From NCBI GenBank assembly GCA_023411375.1, contig JAEYOW010000016.1, forward strand, positions 124,001 through 188,000: a DNA stretch of 64,000 nt, written 5' to 3'. The notes below the pieces were generated by a model, which was given only the letters and a program-made list of their open reading frames with translations, was not told where the DNA came from and did not search any database. The translations under genes were made by a program, and so were the position numbers. Shown piece by piece: positions 51,730 to 60,770 of this stretch (the first letter of the stretch is position 1; each line of letters opens with the position of its first letter). The stretch comes from Bacillota bacterium. Its GTDB lineage: Bacteria; Bacillota; Clostridia; Christensenellales; Aristaeellaceae.

Positions 51730-52605
51730 CTAATCCTCCTGACGGATATACCAGTCCGTACCGTCTGTTTCAATAACAATGGCGCCATTGGCGGCATAAT
51801 AGACGGGCAGCTTGCGGTAACCGGCCTGCGCGTCCAGTTTGGCGGCGCGCGATTTTTTGTTGGTAACAAAAAGAACATCCGGGTTCACCGCGTCCAAAAA
51901 CTCCTTTACAAAAGGCGTAATACCATGATGAGGCGCTTTAACGATATCGGCGCGCAATTCATCTTTTTCCATCGTGGACAAAAGATGCTTTTGCGCGGCG
52001 CCCGTCATATCGCCGCAAAGCAGAAGCGAGGTATTGCCAAAGGTAACGCGTACCATAGCGGATAAATCATTGATGGTTTTCCCTTTTTCCCAGCGGTATA
52101 GCGACAGCGTTGCCTCGCCCAGGGTCAAGGTGTCCCCGTTGGAGCATTGTCGGTAGGGAATGCCGCTTTTTTTTGCCTGCTTTAAGGCGCGCTGATGCAG
52201 TTTATATGGAAAGTTTTCAGGAAACATACCGGCCAGCGCGTCCGCTGTGAAGCCATACTGCATCAGCCGGTAAAGCCCGCTGATATGGTCGTCATGGGGA
52301 TGGGTATTGAACAGGTACTTAAAATGATGGATGTTCCGCTTGTCCAGCGCTTCTTTCAGTTTTTTCCGCCACGGGTCCGCGCCGCCGTCAATCATCATGC
52401 ATTCGCCGCCTGCTTCCAGCAACATGCAGTCGCTTTCACCGCTTTGAAATACGGTGAGCCTCATTAAACGGCGCAGGTTCCAATCGGAAGGGGCTTGTGA
52501 GGGTGCTTGATAGACCAGCGCCCGACCGGGCGAAGAGGCGAGCAGAACAAGGCTTATCAACATTGCCCAAAGTCTATGCGGTAATGAAATTTTTCTTCTG
52601 TGCAT
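51730..52605 (-). CDS. Exported metallo-beta-lactamase-fold hydrolase (ComEC C-terminal-like)
   Basis: The start at 52605 follows AGGAAG. The 291-residue protein has a signal peptide (about 10-29) and a metallo-beta-lactamase fold with T-H102-P-H104-D-D106-H107, LLLCGDMTGAAQ and APHHGIT. This arrangement matches the C-terminal nuclease-like domain of ComEC and stand-alone secreted relatives. It may be an extracellular nuclease or phosphodiesterase. Confidence 0.85.
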   Translation of the reverse strand: MHRRKISLPHRLWAMLISLVLLASSPGRALVYQAPSQAPSDWNLRRLMRLTVFQSGESDCMLLEAGGECMMIDGGADPWRKKLKEALDKRNIHHFKYLFNTHPHDDHISGLYRLMQYGFTADALAGMFPENFPYKLHQRALKQAKKSGIPYRQCSNGDTLTLGEATLSLYRWEKGKTINDLSAMVRVTFGNTSLLLCGDMTGAAQKHLLSTMEKDELRADIVKAPHHGITPFVKEFLDAVNPDVLFVTNKKSRAAKLDAQAGYRKLPVYYAANGAIVIETDGTDWYIRQED

Positions 52606-52962
52606 AAGGTACTTCCTAATGTGGGCTAACCGGTCGCAACCATTAGACGCGGATGATAAGGGTTTGGTTTTATGGAAGCAAAATACAATAACCGGTAAAG
52701 GCGTCAATCGTTGTACAGGTTAGCATAGCCAACTGCGATAGAAAACGATTCCGACAGTCTGACGGAAATCTTTATGCGGCGAAGGTATTGGCAAAGCGTT
52801 GGCGAATCTATAAAGTACTATTCGTCCGCATTCCAGCACGGGAGCGGACATTCACGACTCTGCGCAAGGGTAAATGAGCAGGTTTTCCGCACTCGGCCGC
52901 CGGGGCGGTTTTGGTTCGTAGCGTGATTTGATTTTTAAAATACGGCGACTGGGGGAAAGATT
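52606..52962. other. Divergent intergenic region
   Basis: This 357-base gap separates the minus-strand hydrolase from the plus-strand sensory operon. It should hold both promoters. Possible boxes near 52790-52820 (TTGGCA, TATAAA) are poorly spaced. No gene or strong repeat is seen. Confidence 0.4.
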
Positions 52963-53931
52963 ATGAAAAAAAGTATATATCTGGCTTTGTTTCTGGCGGG
53001 AACGCTGGCTCTGTCCGGCTGTGAACAGAAGGCGGAGGTCAGCAAGCCGACGACGCTGATGGGCTTTTCGCAGCTCGGCGCGGAAAGCGCGTGGCGGCTT
53101 GGCAATACGGAAAGCATGAAGACCGCCGCCGCCGCGCACGGCATCGACATGATGGTGGATAACGCCAACCAAAAGCAGGAGAAGCAAATCGCCGCCATTC
53201 GTTCCTTTATCGCCTACCGCGTGGATGTTATCGCATTTTCCCCAATTGTGGAAAGCGGTTGGGACACGGTGCTGACTGAGGCGAAAAATGCGAATATTCC
53301 CGTAATTTTGGTCGACAGGCATATTGATTCGCTGGACGACTCGCTATATAGCTGCTTAGTCGGCGCGGATTTTTTGCAGGAGGGCGTCAGCGCAGGCGAA
53401 TTTCTGCTTCAAAAGGCTGACGAAACAGGCAGGGACCAATTAAACGTCATAGAGATAACGGGCACGCTGGATTCCACGCCCACCGTTCAGCGCCAGCTGG
53501 GCTTCTGGCAAACGCTGGGTGACGACGACCGCTTTGTGCGGTTGGAATCCGTCAGCGGTGACTTTCTTCGGTCAAAGGGCTATGAGTGTATGAAGCAGGT
53601 GCTTGAGAAGCATGGAAATGCCATTGACGTAATCTACTCGCATAACGATTCAATGACGTTGGGCGCGGTGCAGGCAATGGAGGAGGCGGGCCTGGCGCCC
53701 GCAAAGGATATCATCATCATCAGCGTGGATGGGGAGCAAGCCGCCATTGATTTGCTGAAGGAAGGCAAGCTCAACTGTGTGGTTGAATGCACGCCCCATT
53801 TGGGCGAGCTTGTGATGCAAATGGCTGAAAAGCTGCTGGCCGGAGAAAGCGTGCCAAAGAGTACGCATCCCATAGAACGGGTTTTTACGGAGCGCGACGA
53901 TTTGACCGATTTGCCGAAACGAGGATATTGA
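52963..53931 (+). CDS. Sugar-binding lipoprotein (periplasmic-binding-protein type 1), sensor partner
   Basis: The 322-residue protein has a lipoprotein signal with lipobox LSGC and modified Cys20. The body is a LacI/RbsB-type binding protein of the YtfQ group (GFSQLGAESAWRLGN near 34, AFSPIVESGWDTVL near 93, YSHNDSMTLGAVQAMEEAG near 225). It is followed 1 base later by a histidine kinase gene, not by permeases. It therefore most likely presents the sugar to the sensor kinase. A second family member at 57077 serves the importer. Confidence 0.9.
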   Translation: MKKSIYLALFLAGTLALSGCEQKAEVSKPTTLMGFSQLGAESAWRLGNTESMKTAAAAHGIDMMVDNANQKQEKQIAAIRSFIAYRVDVIAFSPIVESGWDTVLTEAKNANIPVILVDRHIDSLDDSLYSCLVGADFLQEGVSAGEFLLQKADETGRDQLNVIEITGTLDSTPTVQRQLGFWQTLGDDDRFVRLESVSGDFLRSKGYECMKQVLEKHGNAIDVIYSHNDSMTLGAVQAMEEAGLAPAKDIIIISVDGEQAAIDLLKEGKLNCVVECTPHLGELVMQMAEKLLAGESVPKSTHPIERVFTERDDLTDLPKRGY

Positions 53932-53932
53932 T

Positions 53933-55384
53933 ATGCCGCATACCAAACGGGCGCAAAGCAGCATTATCGGGCGGATGCATTGGACGCTGCATCTGCTGAG
54001 CATTCTGCTGCTCGTTCCCGCGCTGATCAGCTTGATGATGATGCTCAGCTTCCGCGCAAGCTACAATGAGTCCATTACACATATGGAAACGGTGTCCAAT
54101 TTGAAACCAATGGTGGAAACGCTTATTCCCGAACAGCTTTGGGCGCTGGTCGCGGGCCAGGCGGATATCGGGCAATGCGGTGTATATCAGACCATCAACA
54201 CCATTAACGCCACGTTGGACAGTATCACCACCAGCCAGTTGGAACTGATTGTCGCGCAGCGCACGATGAACACGCTGATGACCTATGTTAAACAGATCGA
54301 CGCCAATATGAGCGGCGGCGTGCCCGTTGTGGAAAGCGAGCGCCTGCTGGAGGAGGTTCGCGACGTGGCGTCGCTGGCAGCTTCCATGCTGGAGGACTAC
54401 ATCACCTGGGAAATCGGCCAGACGGCTGTTAAAAACCAGCGCCTGCGCAATACGGTGCTTATTTCCACGCTGGCGGGGATCGCGCTGATTATGATTGCGC
54501 TGTTTTTATCCCGGCGAGCCAGCAACCGCATGGTGCGGTTCATCCATAAGCCGTTGGAGCAGCTTGAGCATTTTGCCGGAAGCATGGCCGAGGGCGACCT
54601 GACTGTTCGCGTTCCCGCGACGGATGTAGAGGAGCTCAAAACGCTGACGGAAGGCGTAAACAACATGGCCGACCGTCTGGAGGAACTGATTGCGCAGAAC
54701 AGGCGCGAGCAGGAAAAATTGAAAAAGGCTGAGCTGCGCATTTTACAGGCGCAGATCAATCCGCATTTTCTCTATAACACACTGGACGCCATTATGTGGC
54801 AGGCGGAGAGCGGCAACTCCGCCCAGGTGATCGAGATTACGCGGGCGCTGAGCGACTTTTTTCGAATATCGCTTTCCTCGGGCTTGGAATGGATTCCTTT
54901 GCGGGAGGAGCTTAAGCACCTGACGGGCTACCTGTCCATTCAAAAGATACGCTATCGCGATATCCTGGATTATTGTGTAGACGTGCCGGATGAGCTGGGA
55001 GAGACCTATGTGCTTAAGCTGATTTTGCAGCCGCTTGTGGAAAACGCGCTATACCATGGCATCAAGCACAAGCGCGGCGGCGGAACGATCACCGTTACCG
55101 GCAGGAGGATGGGCGGCGTCATCCAATTTTGTGTGGCGGATACGGGCAGCGGTATGAACAAGGAGCGGCTGGATGAGGTGCTGGCAGCCATGCGTCTAAG
55201 CGAGTTTACCCCCGTAGCCGAAAACGTAGGCGCCGGCTCGGGGTTTGGCCTGAGCAACGTCAATTTGCGCATCCGGCTTTACTACAATACGCCCGATGGG
55301 CTTCAAATTCATTCTGATCCGGGCGGAACGCAGGTAAGCTACCGCCTGCCCATGAAAACGAAGGAGGATGTTTATGGTCATTAA
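53933..55384 (+). CDS. Histidine kinase of the LytS/YesM type
   Basis: The 483-residue membrane kinase has helices at about 17-40 and 173-194 flanking an extracellular sensor region of about 130 residues. A HAMP domain (about 195-250), the phosphoacceptor H278 in INPHFLYNTLD and an HATPase domain (VENALYHGIKHK, DTGSGMNK, GSGFGLSNV) follow. It probably reads the sugar-loaded lipoprotein encoded just upstream and phosphorylates the next gene's product. It overlaps that gene by 11 bases. Confidence 0.94.
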   Translation: MPHTKRAQSSIIGRMHWTLHLLSILLLVPALISLMMMLSFRASYNESITHMETVSNLKPMVETLIPEQLWALVAGQADIGQCGVYQTINTINATLDSITTSQLELIVAQRTMNTLMTYVKQIDANMSGGVPVVESERLLEEVRDVASLAASMLEDYITWEIGQTAVKNQRLRNTVLISTLAGIALIMIALFLSRRASNRMVRFIHKPLEQLEHFAGSMAEGDLTVRVPATDVEELKTLTEGVNNMADRLEELIAQNRREQEKLKKAELRILQAQINPHFLYNTLDAIMWQAESGNSAQVIEITRALSDFFRISLSSGLEWIPLREELKHLTGYLSIQKIRYRDILDYCVDVPDELGETYVLKLILQPLVENALYHGIKHKRGGGTITVTGRRMGGVIQFCVADTGSGMNKERLDEVLAAMRLSEFTPVAENVGAGSGFGLSNVNLRIRLYYNTPDGLQIHSDPGGTQVSYRLPMKTKEDVYGH

Positions 55385-56939
55385 GGTCTTTTTGGTGGAC
55401 GATGAAATTGTAATTCGCGAAGCCATACGAACCTCCTTCCCATGGAGCGAAACCATTTACGAGCTTGTAGGCGAGGCGCCGGACGGCGAAATGGCGCTGC
55501 CGATGATTCGTGACGCCAACCCTGATATCCTGCTCACTGATATTCGCATGCCCTTCATGGACGGTATACAGCTATGTCAGGAAATCCGGCGAACCATGCC
55601 GTGGGTTAGCGTCGTCATCCTGTCGGGCTACGATGATTTTACCTACGCGCGGCAGGCGATTTCGATGGGGGTGAAGGAATATCTGCTAAAGCCTGTATCG
55701 GCCAAGGAGCTGCTCGCGGTGCTGGACCGCGTATCCGCGGCCATCAACGAGGAACGCGCGGCGCGGCAAAGCATGAGAAGAATCGAACAGGGCAACCAAT
55801 ACGTCGTTGAAAAGCTTCTTTCCACGGTTTTTATCCAGGAGATGAACTTTGAAGACAGCCAGAAGATGGTTCGGCAGATGCGAAGCATGGGAATCAACCT
55901 GTCGGCCCCCTGGTACTGCGCTTTGGACATCGCGTTCGCGGGCGACCAGGCGGGCGGGTGTCATACCCTTAGAGCGCTGGCGGAATCAAGCGTTGGAAGC
56001 GTCCAGATATGCGCATCAGGGCACGGGGCGCTGGGGTTGGTACTGGGCGACAGCGAGAATGATTTGGAGGAGCGCGTGTACAGCTTTGCCCGTAGCGCCG
56101 TAGCGGAGCTGGAGCGCATAGGCGCGACGGAGATCATCGCATCCATAGGCGACAGCGTAAGCGAGCTGCAAGCCTTACCGCGCTCCGTACAGACCGCGAA
56201 GCACGTCTACCACGTGCTTCGCGCGCGTCCCGGCAATCCGCAGCCGCGCATCATCGGTGCGCGTGAGCTGGGCGACAACCCTTCAGCGCTGCCCGATCTG
56301 AACATCCGCCCGCTGCAGGAACGCCTGCAGTACACAGCCGTTCAGCAATTGCCACAGGTGCTGGCCGAATATGCCGATTCCATGATGGCGGCCAATATTC
56401 CCTCCCCGGTGGTGATGGAATATCTGTGGATTGAGGCGCAGATGACTGCTGCGCGTATGGTGCGCCAGCTTGGAGGCGATCCCCAAGAGGTGCTGGACAT
56501 GCACGGCATAGAAGGCGTCGACGAGACTGACCATGTGTGCCTGCTTTTGCAGAAAGCGCTTCTTTTCAGGAACGAGCGAAGCGTGAGGCAGGGCAATCCG
56601 GCCGTAGCCCGCGCGCGTGTTTACCTGTCGGAAAATTACTCTAATCCCATTCTTATGCTCCAGGATGTAGCGAAGGTGGCGGGCATGTCGTCCAGCCGCT
56701 TTTCCACCGTTTTCGCGCAGGAGACAGGATATACATTTACCGAGTATCTATCAGCGCTTCGCATCGGCAAGGCCAAGGAACTCTTGCAGGCAACCTCTAT
56801 GAAATCCTCTGAAATCGCGTTACAGACGGGTTACAACGACCCGCACTATTTCAGCTATATCTTTAAAAAAAGTACGGGACTCACGCCGAGCGAATACCGT
56901 CGGCAGGAAAATATCCAACTTTCGTTAAATGAAATTTAA
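55374..56939 (+). CDS. AraC-type response regulator (YesN type)
   Basis: The start at 55374 fits the AAGGAGG at 55361-55367. The 521-residue protein has a receiver domain with D56 in LLTDIRMPFMDG and LKPVS near 106. A central linker domain follows, with a C-terminal AraC helix-turn-helix pair (about 415-515; LQDVAKVAGMSSSRFSTVFA and IALQTGYNDPHYFSYIFKK). It should activate the importer operon that starts at 57077. Confidence 0.94.
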   Translation: MVIKVFLVDDEIVIREAIRTSFPWSETIYELVGEAPDGEMALPMIRDANPDILLTDIRMPFMDGIQLCQEIRRTMPWVSVVILSGYDDFTYARQAISMGVKEYLLKPVSAKELLAVLDRVSAAINEERAARQSMRRIEQGNQYVVEKLLSTVFIQEMNFEDSQKMVRQMRSMGINLSAPWYCALDIAFAGDQAGGCHTLRALAESSVGSVQICASGHGALGLVLGDSENDLEERVYSFARSAVAELERIGATEIIASIGDSVSELQALPRSVQTAKHVYHVLRARPGNPQPRIIGARELGDNPSALPDLNIRPLQERLQYTAVQQLPQVLAEYADSMMAANIPSPVVMEYLWIEAQMTAARMVRQLGGDPQEVLDMHGIEGVDETDHVCLLLQKALLFRNERSVRQGNPAVARARVYLSENYSNPILMLQDVAKVAGMSSSRFSTVFAQETGYTFTEYLSALRIGKAKELLQATSMKSSEIALQTGYNDPHYFSYIFKKSTGLTPSEYRRQENIQLSLNEI

Positions 56940-56975
56940 CTTCTCTGCCGGTAAAACGAGCGCGGACGAATGAGA

Positions 56976-57004
56976 TTGAACCAAAGTCAAAAGCAGATTA
57001 CATT
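56976..57004 (+). promoter_or_regulatory. Promoter of the ytfQRT-yjfF operon
   Basis: TTGAAC (56976-56981) and TACATT (56999-57004) are 17 bases apart, about 73 bases before the binding protein start. The response regulator encoded just upstream is the likely activator. Confidence 0.5.
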
Positions 57005-57076
57005 CCTTTTTTGTGGCATATGGATTAAAATAGGCCATAAAGAGCGAAAGGCTCCACACGTGAAAGGAAGGTAAAC

Positions 57077-58039
57077 ATGATGAAAAAACTGCTTGCTATG
57101 CTGCTTGCCCTGATGATGGTTCTCTCCATGGCTGCATTCGCGGCTGCCGAAGAGATGATTACCGTCGGTATCGTCAACAATCCCCCCTCTGAATCCGGCT
57201 ACCGCGAGGCCAACGTGAACAACTTCGAGAGCGTTTTTACCGAGGAGAACGGCTATAACGCAAAGGTTTTCTACAGCCTCAAGAACGACGAGCAACTCAA
57301 TGCGGCCCAGCAGTTTATCACGGACGGTGTGGATTACCTGCTGATCTCCGCCGCCGAGACCACAGGCTGGGATAGCGTGCTGCAAGCCGCTCAGGACGCC
57401 GGCGTGCGCGTGTTCCTGTTTGACCGCATGATCGACTGCGACGAGAGCCTGTATGAGGCCGCCGTTGTTTCCGATATGAGAAATCAGGGGATTCTGGCCG
57501 TTGAATGGCTCAAGGCGCTGAACCTCGATGCGTACAATATTATCCATATTCAGGGCGCCATGGGTTCCGACGCGCAGATTGGCCGTACCGGCCCCCTGAA
57601 TGAGCAGGTTGCCGCGGCTGACAACTGGAACCTCGTCGTGCAGCAGACCGCCACATGGGATGAAGCCGAGGCCAAGAAAATAACCGAGTCAGTCATCAAC
57701 TCCGGCGCCGCATACAACATCATCTACGCCGAGAACGACGGTATGGCGCGCGGCGCGGTGGCCGCGCTGGACGAAGCGGGCGTCACCCACGGCGTGAACG
57801 GCGACGTGGTCGTGATGGGCTTTGACTGCAACCGCTGGGCGCTTCGCGAGCTGCTGGCCGGAAACTGGAATTACGATGGACAGTGCAGTCCTTTCCAGGC
57901 CGCTGTTATCAGCGACATGATCGGAAAGCTGGAAGCCGGCGAAACCCTGACCGAGAAGAAGATTATCTCCGAGGAAAAGGGCTTCGACGCCAAGACCATC
58001 ACCCAGGCGGACATCGACACCTACGGTTTGGGGGAGTAA
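57077..58039 (+). CDS. ytfQ: Furanose ABC transporter binding protein, YtfQ-like
   Basis: The 320-residue protein has a signal peptide (MMKKLLAMLLALMMVLSM, cleavage near A24) and the RbsB-type fold (TVGIVNNPPSESGYREAN near 29, DRMIDCDES near 117, IYAENDGMARGAVAAL near 217). Similarity and the following gene order point to the E. coli YtfQ galactofuranose-binding protein. Arabinofuranose is also plausible because arabinofuranosidases are encoded in the same window. It lacks a lipobox. Confidence 0.85.
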   Translation: MMKKLLAMLLALMMVLSMAAFAAAEEMITVGIVNNPPSESGYREANVNNFESVFTEENGYNAKVFYSLKNDEQLNAAQQFITDGVDYLLISAAETTGWDSVLQAAQDAGVRVFLFDRMIDCDESLYEAAVVSDMRNQGILAVEWLKALNLDAYNIIHIQGAMGSDAQIGRTGPLNEQVAAADNWNLVVQQTATWDEAEAKKITESVINSGAAYNIIYAENDGMARGAVAALDEAGVTHGVNGDVVVMGFDCNRWALRELLAGNWNYDGQCSPFQAAVISDMIGKLEAGETLTEKKIISEEKGFDAKTITQADIDTYGLGE

Positions 58040-58065
58040 ACCAAACGTTTAAGCCCTAAGGCTTT

Positions 58066-58110
58066 ACGCGGCGTGGATATGTGGAGCGATTCCGCGTACC
58101 CCCGCCGCGT
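58066..58110 (+). terminator. Intercistronic hairpin after binding protein gene
   Basis: ACGCGGCG (58066-58073) and CGCCGCGT (58103-58110) can pair across a 29-base loop that has its own partial pairing. It lies between ytfQ and ytfR and probably lowers expression of the downstream genes. Confidence 0.45.
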
Positions 58111-58170
58111 GTTCCTGTTTGAAAGACTTCATGTCGTTTGGCCTGGAAGAAAAGAAAAGGGGACTGATTC

Positions 58171-59676
58171 ATGCAAAACGAGGTCGTTTTGTCCATGCGG
58201 CAGATTTGCAAGGCATTTCCGGGCGTCAAAGCCCTTCAAAACGTTGATTTTATGCTTAGAAAGGGCGAAATTCATGCGCTGATGGGCGAGAACGGCGCGG
58301 GAAAATCGACGCTTATAAAGGTATTGACGGGCGTTTATTCGCGCGACAGCGGGGAAGTTCTGTTGGATGGGGTGTCCGGCAACGTGGAGATTCGTTCCCC
58401 TAAGGACGCACAGTCAGCCGGAATCAGCACGGTCTACCAAGAGATTACCCTTTGTCCTAACCTGACTGTGGCGGAAAACATCCGCCTTGGGCGCGAAACA
58501 GGCCCCGTCATCCATTGGAAAGAATGGGAAAGGCGCTCGGAGGGCATTCTTCAAAACCTGGGTATTCCGGCACAGTCGCGCCAACAGCTTGGCAGCTGCT
58601 CGTTGGCCGTGCAGCAAATGATCGCAATCGCGCGGGCGGTTGATATGGATTGCAAAGTGCTGATTTTAGACGAACCCACCTCATCTCTGGACGAAAAGGA
58701 GGTGGCGATGCTGTTTGCGCTCATGCGAAACCTGAAAGCAAGAGGCGTGGGGATTGTTTTCGTCACGCATTTTTTGGAGCAGGTGTACGCGGTTTGTGAC
58801 CGGATCACCGTGCTGCGAAACGGCCGGCTGGTTGGCGAATATGAAATTGACAAGCTACCGCAGGTCGCGCTTGTCACAAAAATGATGGGCAAAGAGTTGG
58901 ATGATCTGTCTGTAATGCATGTGCGTTCCGTTTCCTGCCCCGAGGAAAGCGTGCCTGTCTACCAAACGGAAGGGCTCAGCAGCGCCGCGGGGGTAAAGCC
59001 TTTCGATTTCAGCATCCGAAAGGGTGAGGTAAACGGTTTTACGGGGCTTCTGGGCTCCGGCCGCAGCGAGAGCGTGCGCGCCATCTTTGGCGCGGATAAG
59101 GTGACGGGCGGCAAAACTAAGGTGGATGGAAAGCCTGTGAAGATTGCAAAGCCCGTTCATGCAATGAAAAAGGGCATCGGCTATCTGCCCGAGGATCGCA
59201 AAAACGACGGTATCATCGCAGATCTTTCTGTTCGGGATAACATCATCCTCGCTCTGCAAGTGATGAGGGGGTTTTTCAAGCCTTTCTCCCGTGCCGAGGC
59301 CGATGCTTTCGCGGACGAGTATATCAAGGTGCTGGGTATCAAAACCGCGTCGGCTGATACGCCTATCAGGTCGCTTTCCGGCGGCAACCAGCAAAAAGTG
59401 ATTGTGGCGCGGTGGCTGCTTACGCATCCACAGTATTTGATACTGGACGAACCGACGCGGGGCATCGACGTGGGTACGAAGGTGGAAATTCAGAAGCTGG
59501 TGTTGAAGCTCGCGCAAAATGGTATGAGCGTAACGTTCATCTCCTCCGAGATCGAAGAAATGCTGCGCACCTGCTCCCGCTTGATCGTGATGCGGGACCG
59601 GAATATCGTAGGTCAGCTTATAGGCGGTCAGCTTACCCAGGAGCATGTGATGCGCACGATTGCAGGAGGCGATTAA
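58171..59676 (+). CDS. ytfR: Furanose ABC transporter ATPase, YtfR-like
   Basis: The 501-residue protein has two fused ABC domains, as in RbsA/MglA/YtfR. The first has Walker A GENGAGKST near 39, signature-like LGSCSLAVQQM and Walker B VLILDEPT. The second has a modified Walker A GLLGSGRSES near 290, signature LSGGNQQK and LILDEPTRGID. It powers uptake of the sugar through the two following permeases. Confidence 0.94.
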   Translation: MQNEVVLSMRQICKAFPGVKALQNVDFMLRKGEIHALMGENGAGKSTLIKVLTGVYSRDSGEVLLDGVSGNVEIRSPKDAQSAGISTVYQEITLCPNLTVAENIRLGRETGPVIHWKEWERRSEGILQNLGIPAQSRQQLGSCSLAVQQMIAIARAVDMDCKVLILDEPTSSLDEKEVAMLFALMRNLKARGVGIVFVTHFLEQVYAVCDRITVLRNGRLVGEYEIDKLPQVALVTKMMGKELDDLSVMHVRSVSCPEESVPVYQTEGLSSAAGVKPFDFSIRKGEVNGFTGLLGSGRSESVRAIFGADKVTGGKTKVDGKPVKIAKPVHAMKKGIGYLPEDRKNDGIIADLSVRDNIILALQVMRGFFKPFSRAEADAFADEYIKVLGIKTASADTPIRSLSGGNQQKVIVARWLLTHPQYLILDEPTRGIDVGTKVEIQKLVLKLAQNGMSVTFISSEIEEMLRTCSRLIVMRDRNIVGQLIGGQLTQEHVMRTIAGGD

Positions 59677-59677
59677 G

Positions 59678-60769
59678 ATGAAAAACACATTGTCTGCTCC
59701 CAAGAGGCGTCCAAACGAATACTCCCAGCTATTGGTTCCGCTGATTGCCGTCGCGCTGCTGGTTGTTTTTAACCTGTTGCGCGACCCGGGCTTTTTCTCC
59801 ATCGGGCTTACGACCAGCAGCAGCGGCTACACCGTGCTGACGGGTAACCTCATCAGTATATTTAACGGAGCGTCCGAACTGGCGGTTCTGTCGATGGGCA
59901 TGACGCTGGTCACCGCGGCCAGCGGCGGGCAGGATATTAGCGTAGGCGCGCTGGCCGCTATTGCCGGCAGCGTATTTGTAAAAATCATTGGCGGTTCAAC
60001 CAGCGGCTCGGGATGGGTGGTGCTGTTGGCCTTCCTCGCATGTTGCCTCGTCGCAATGCTGTTTGGCGCGTTTAACGGCACGCTGGTCGCAGCGTTTAAA
60101 ATTCAGCCCATGATCGCCACGCTCATTCTGTACACCTGCGGCCGCTCCATTGCCTACTGGATCAACGGCGGCGCGACGCCTACGCTGGATAACCCCGTCG
60201 TAAGCGCTATCGGCGGCTTCATCCCGGGCATTCCCGTGCCAACGCCTATTTTCATCGTCCTTCTCTGCGGCGGGCTGTTTGCGCTGCTGTTTAAGTTTAC
60301 GACGCTTCGACTGCAAACGCAGGCGGTAGGAATCAACCAACGCGCCGCGCGCTTGAACGGCGTCAACACGCTTGGCATCAAGCTGTTTTCATTTGTAATC
60401 CTGGGCGCGTGCGCAGCGGTGTCGGGTTGCATAAGCGTTGGGCGACTAAGCCTGATTAACCACGAAACGCTATTGGTTGAGATTGAAATGGACGCGATAT
60501 TGGCCGTTGCCATCGGTGGAAACGCGCTGAGCGGCGGAAAGTTTAAAATGTTAGGCTCTATTCTGGGAGCATATGCCATTCAGGCGCTGACAATCACGCT
60601 GTATGCCATGAAGGTGCCCTCCACCGCCATCAAGGCTTACAAGGCGGTTGTAATTATTCTGCTGGTGGTGCTCGGTTCGCCTGTGGTGAAAAGCGCGGCG
60701 GGACAGTTATGGAACAGGCTGACGGGCAAAGGGCGGGTCGTTGGTTCCGTGGGAAAGGAAGTGGCATGA
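59678..60769 (+). CDS. ytfT: Furanose ABC transporter permease, YtfT-like
   Basis: The start at 59678 follows AGGAGGC. The 363-residue permease has about ten membrane helices and the BPD_transp_2 signature (LVTAASGGQDISVGALAAIAG near 87). It belongs to the RbsC/YtfT family and overlaps the transport role with the next gene as a heterodimer. Confidence 0.92.
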   Translation: MKNTLSAPKRRPNEYSQLLVPLIAVALLVVFNLLRDPGFFSIGLTTSSSGYTVLTGNLISIFNGASELAVLSMGMTLVTAASGGQDISVGALAAIAGSVFVKIIGGSTSGSGWVVLLAFLACCLVAMLFGAFNGTLVAAFKIQPMIATLILYTCGRSIAYWINGGATPTLDNPVVSAIGGFIPGIPVPTPIFIVLLCGGLFALLFKFTTLRLQTQAVGINQRAARLNGVNTLGIKLFSFVILGACAAVSGCISVGRLSLINHETLLVEIEMDAILAVAIGGNALSGGKFKMLGSILGAYAIQALTITLYAMKVPSTAIKAYKAVVIILLVVLGSPVVKSAAGQLWNRLTGKGRVVGSVGKEVA

Positions 60770-60770
60770 C

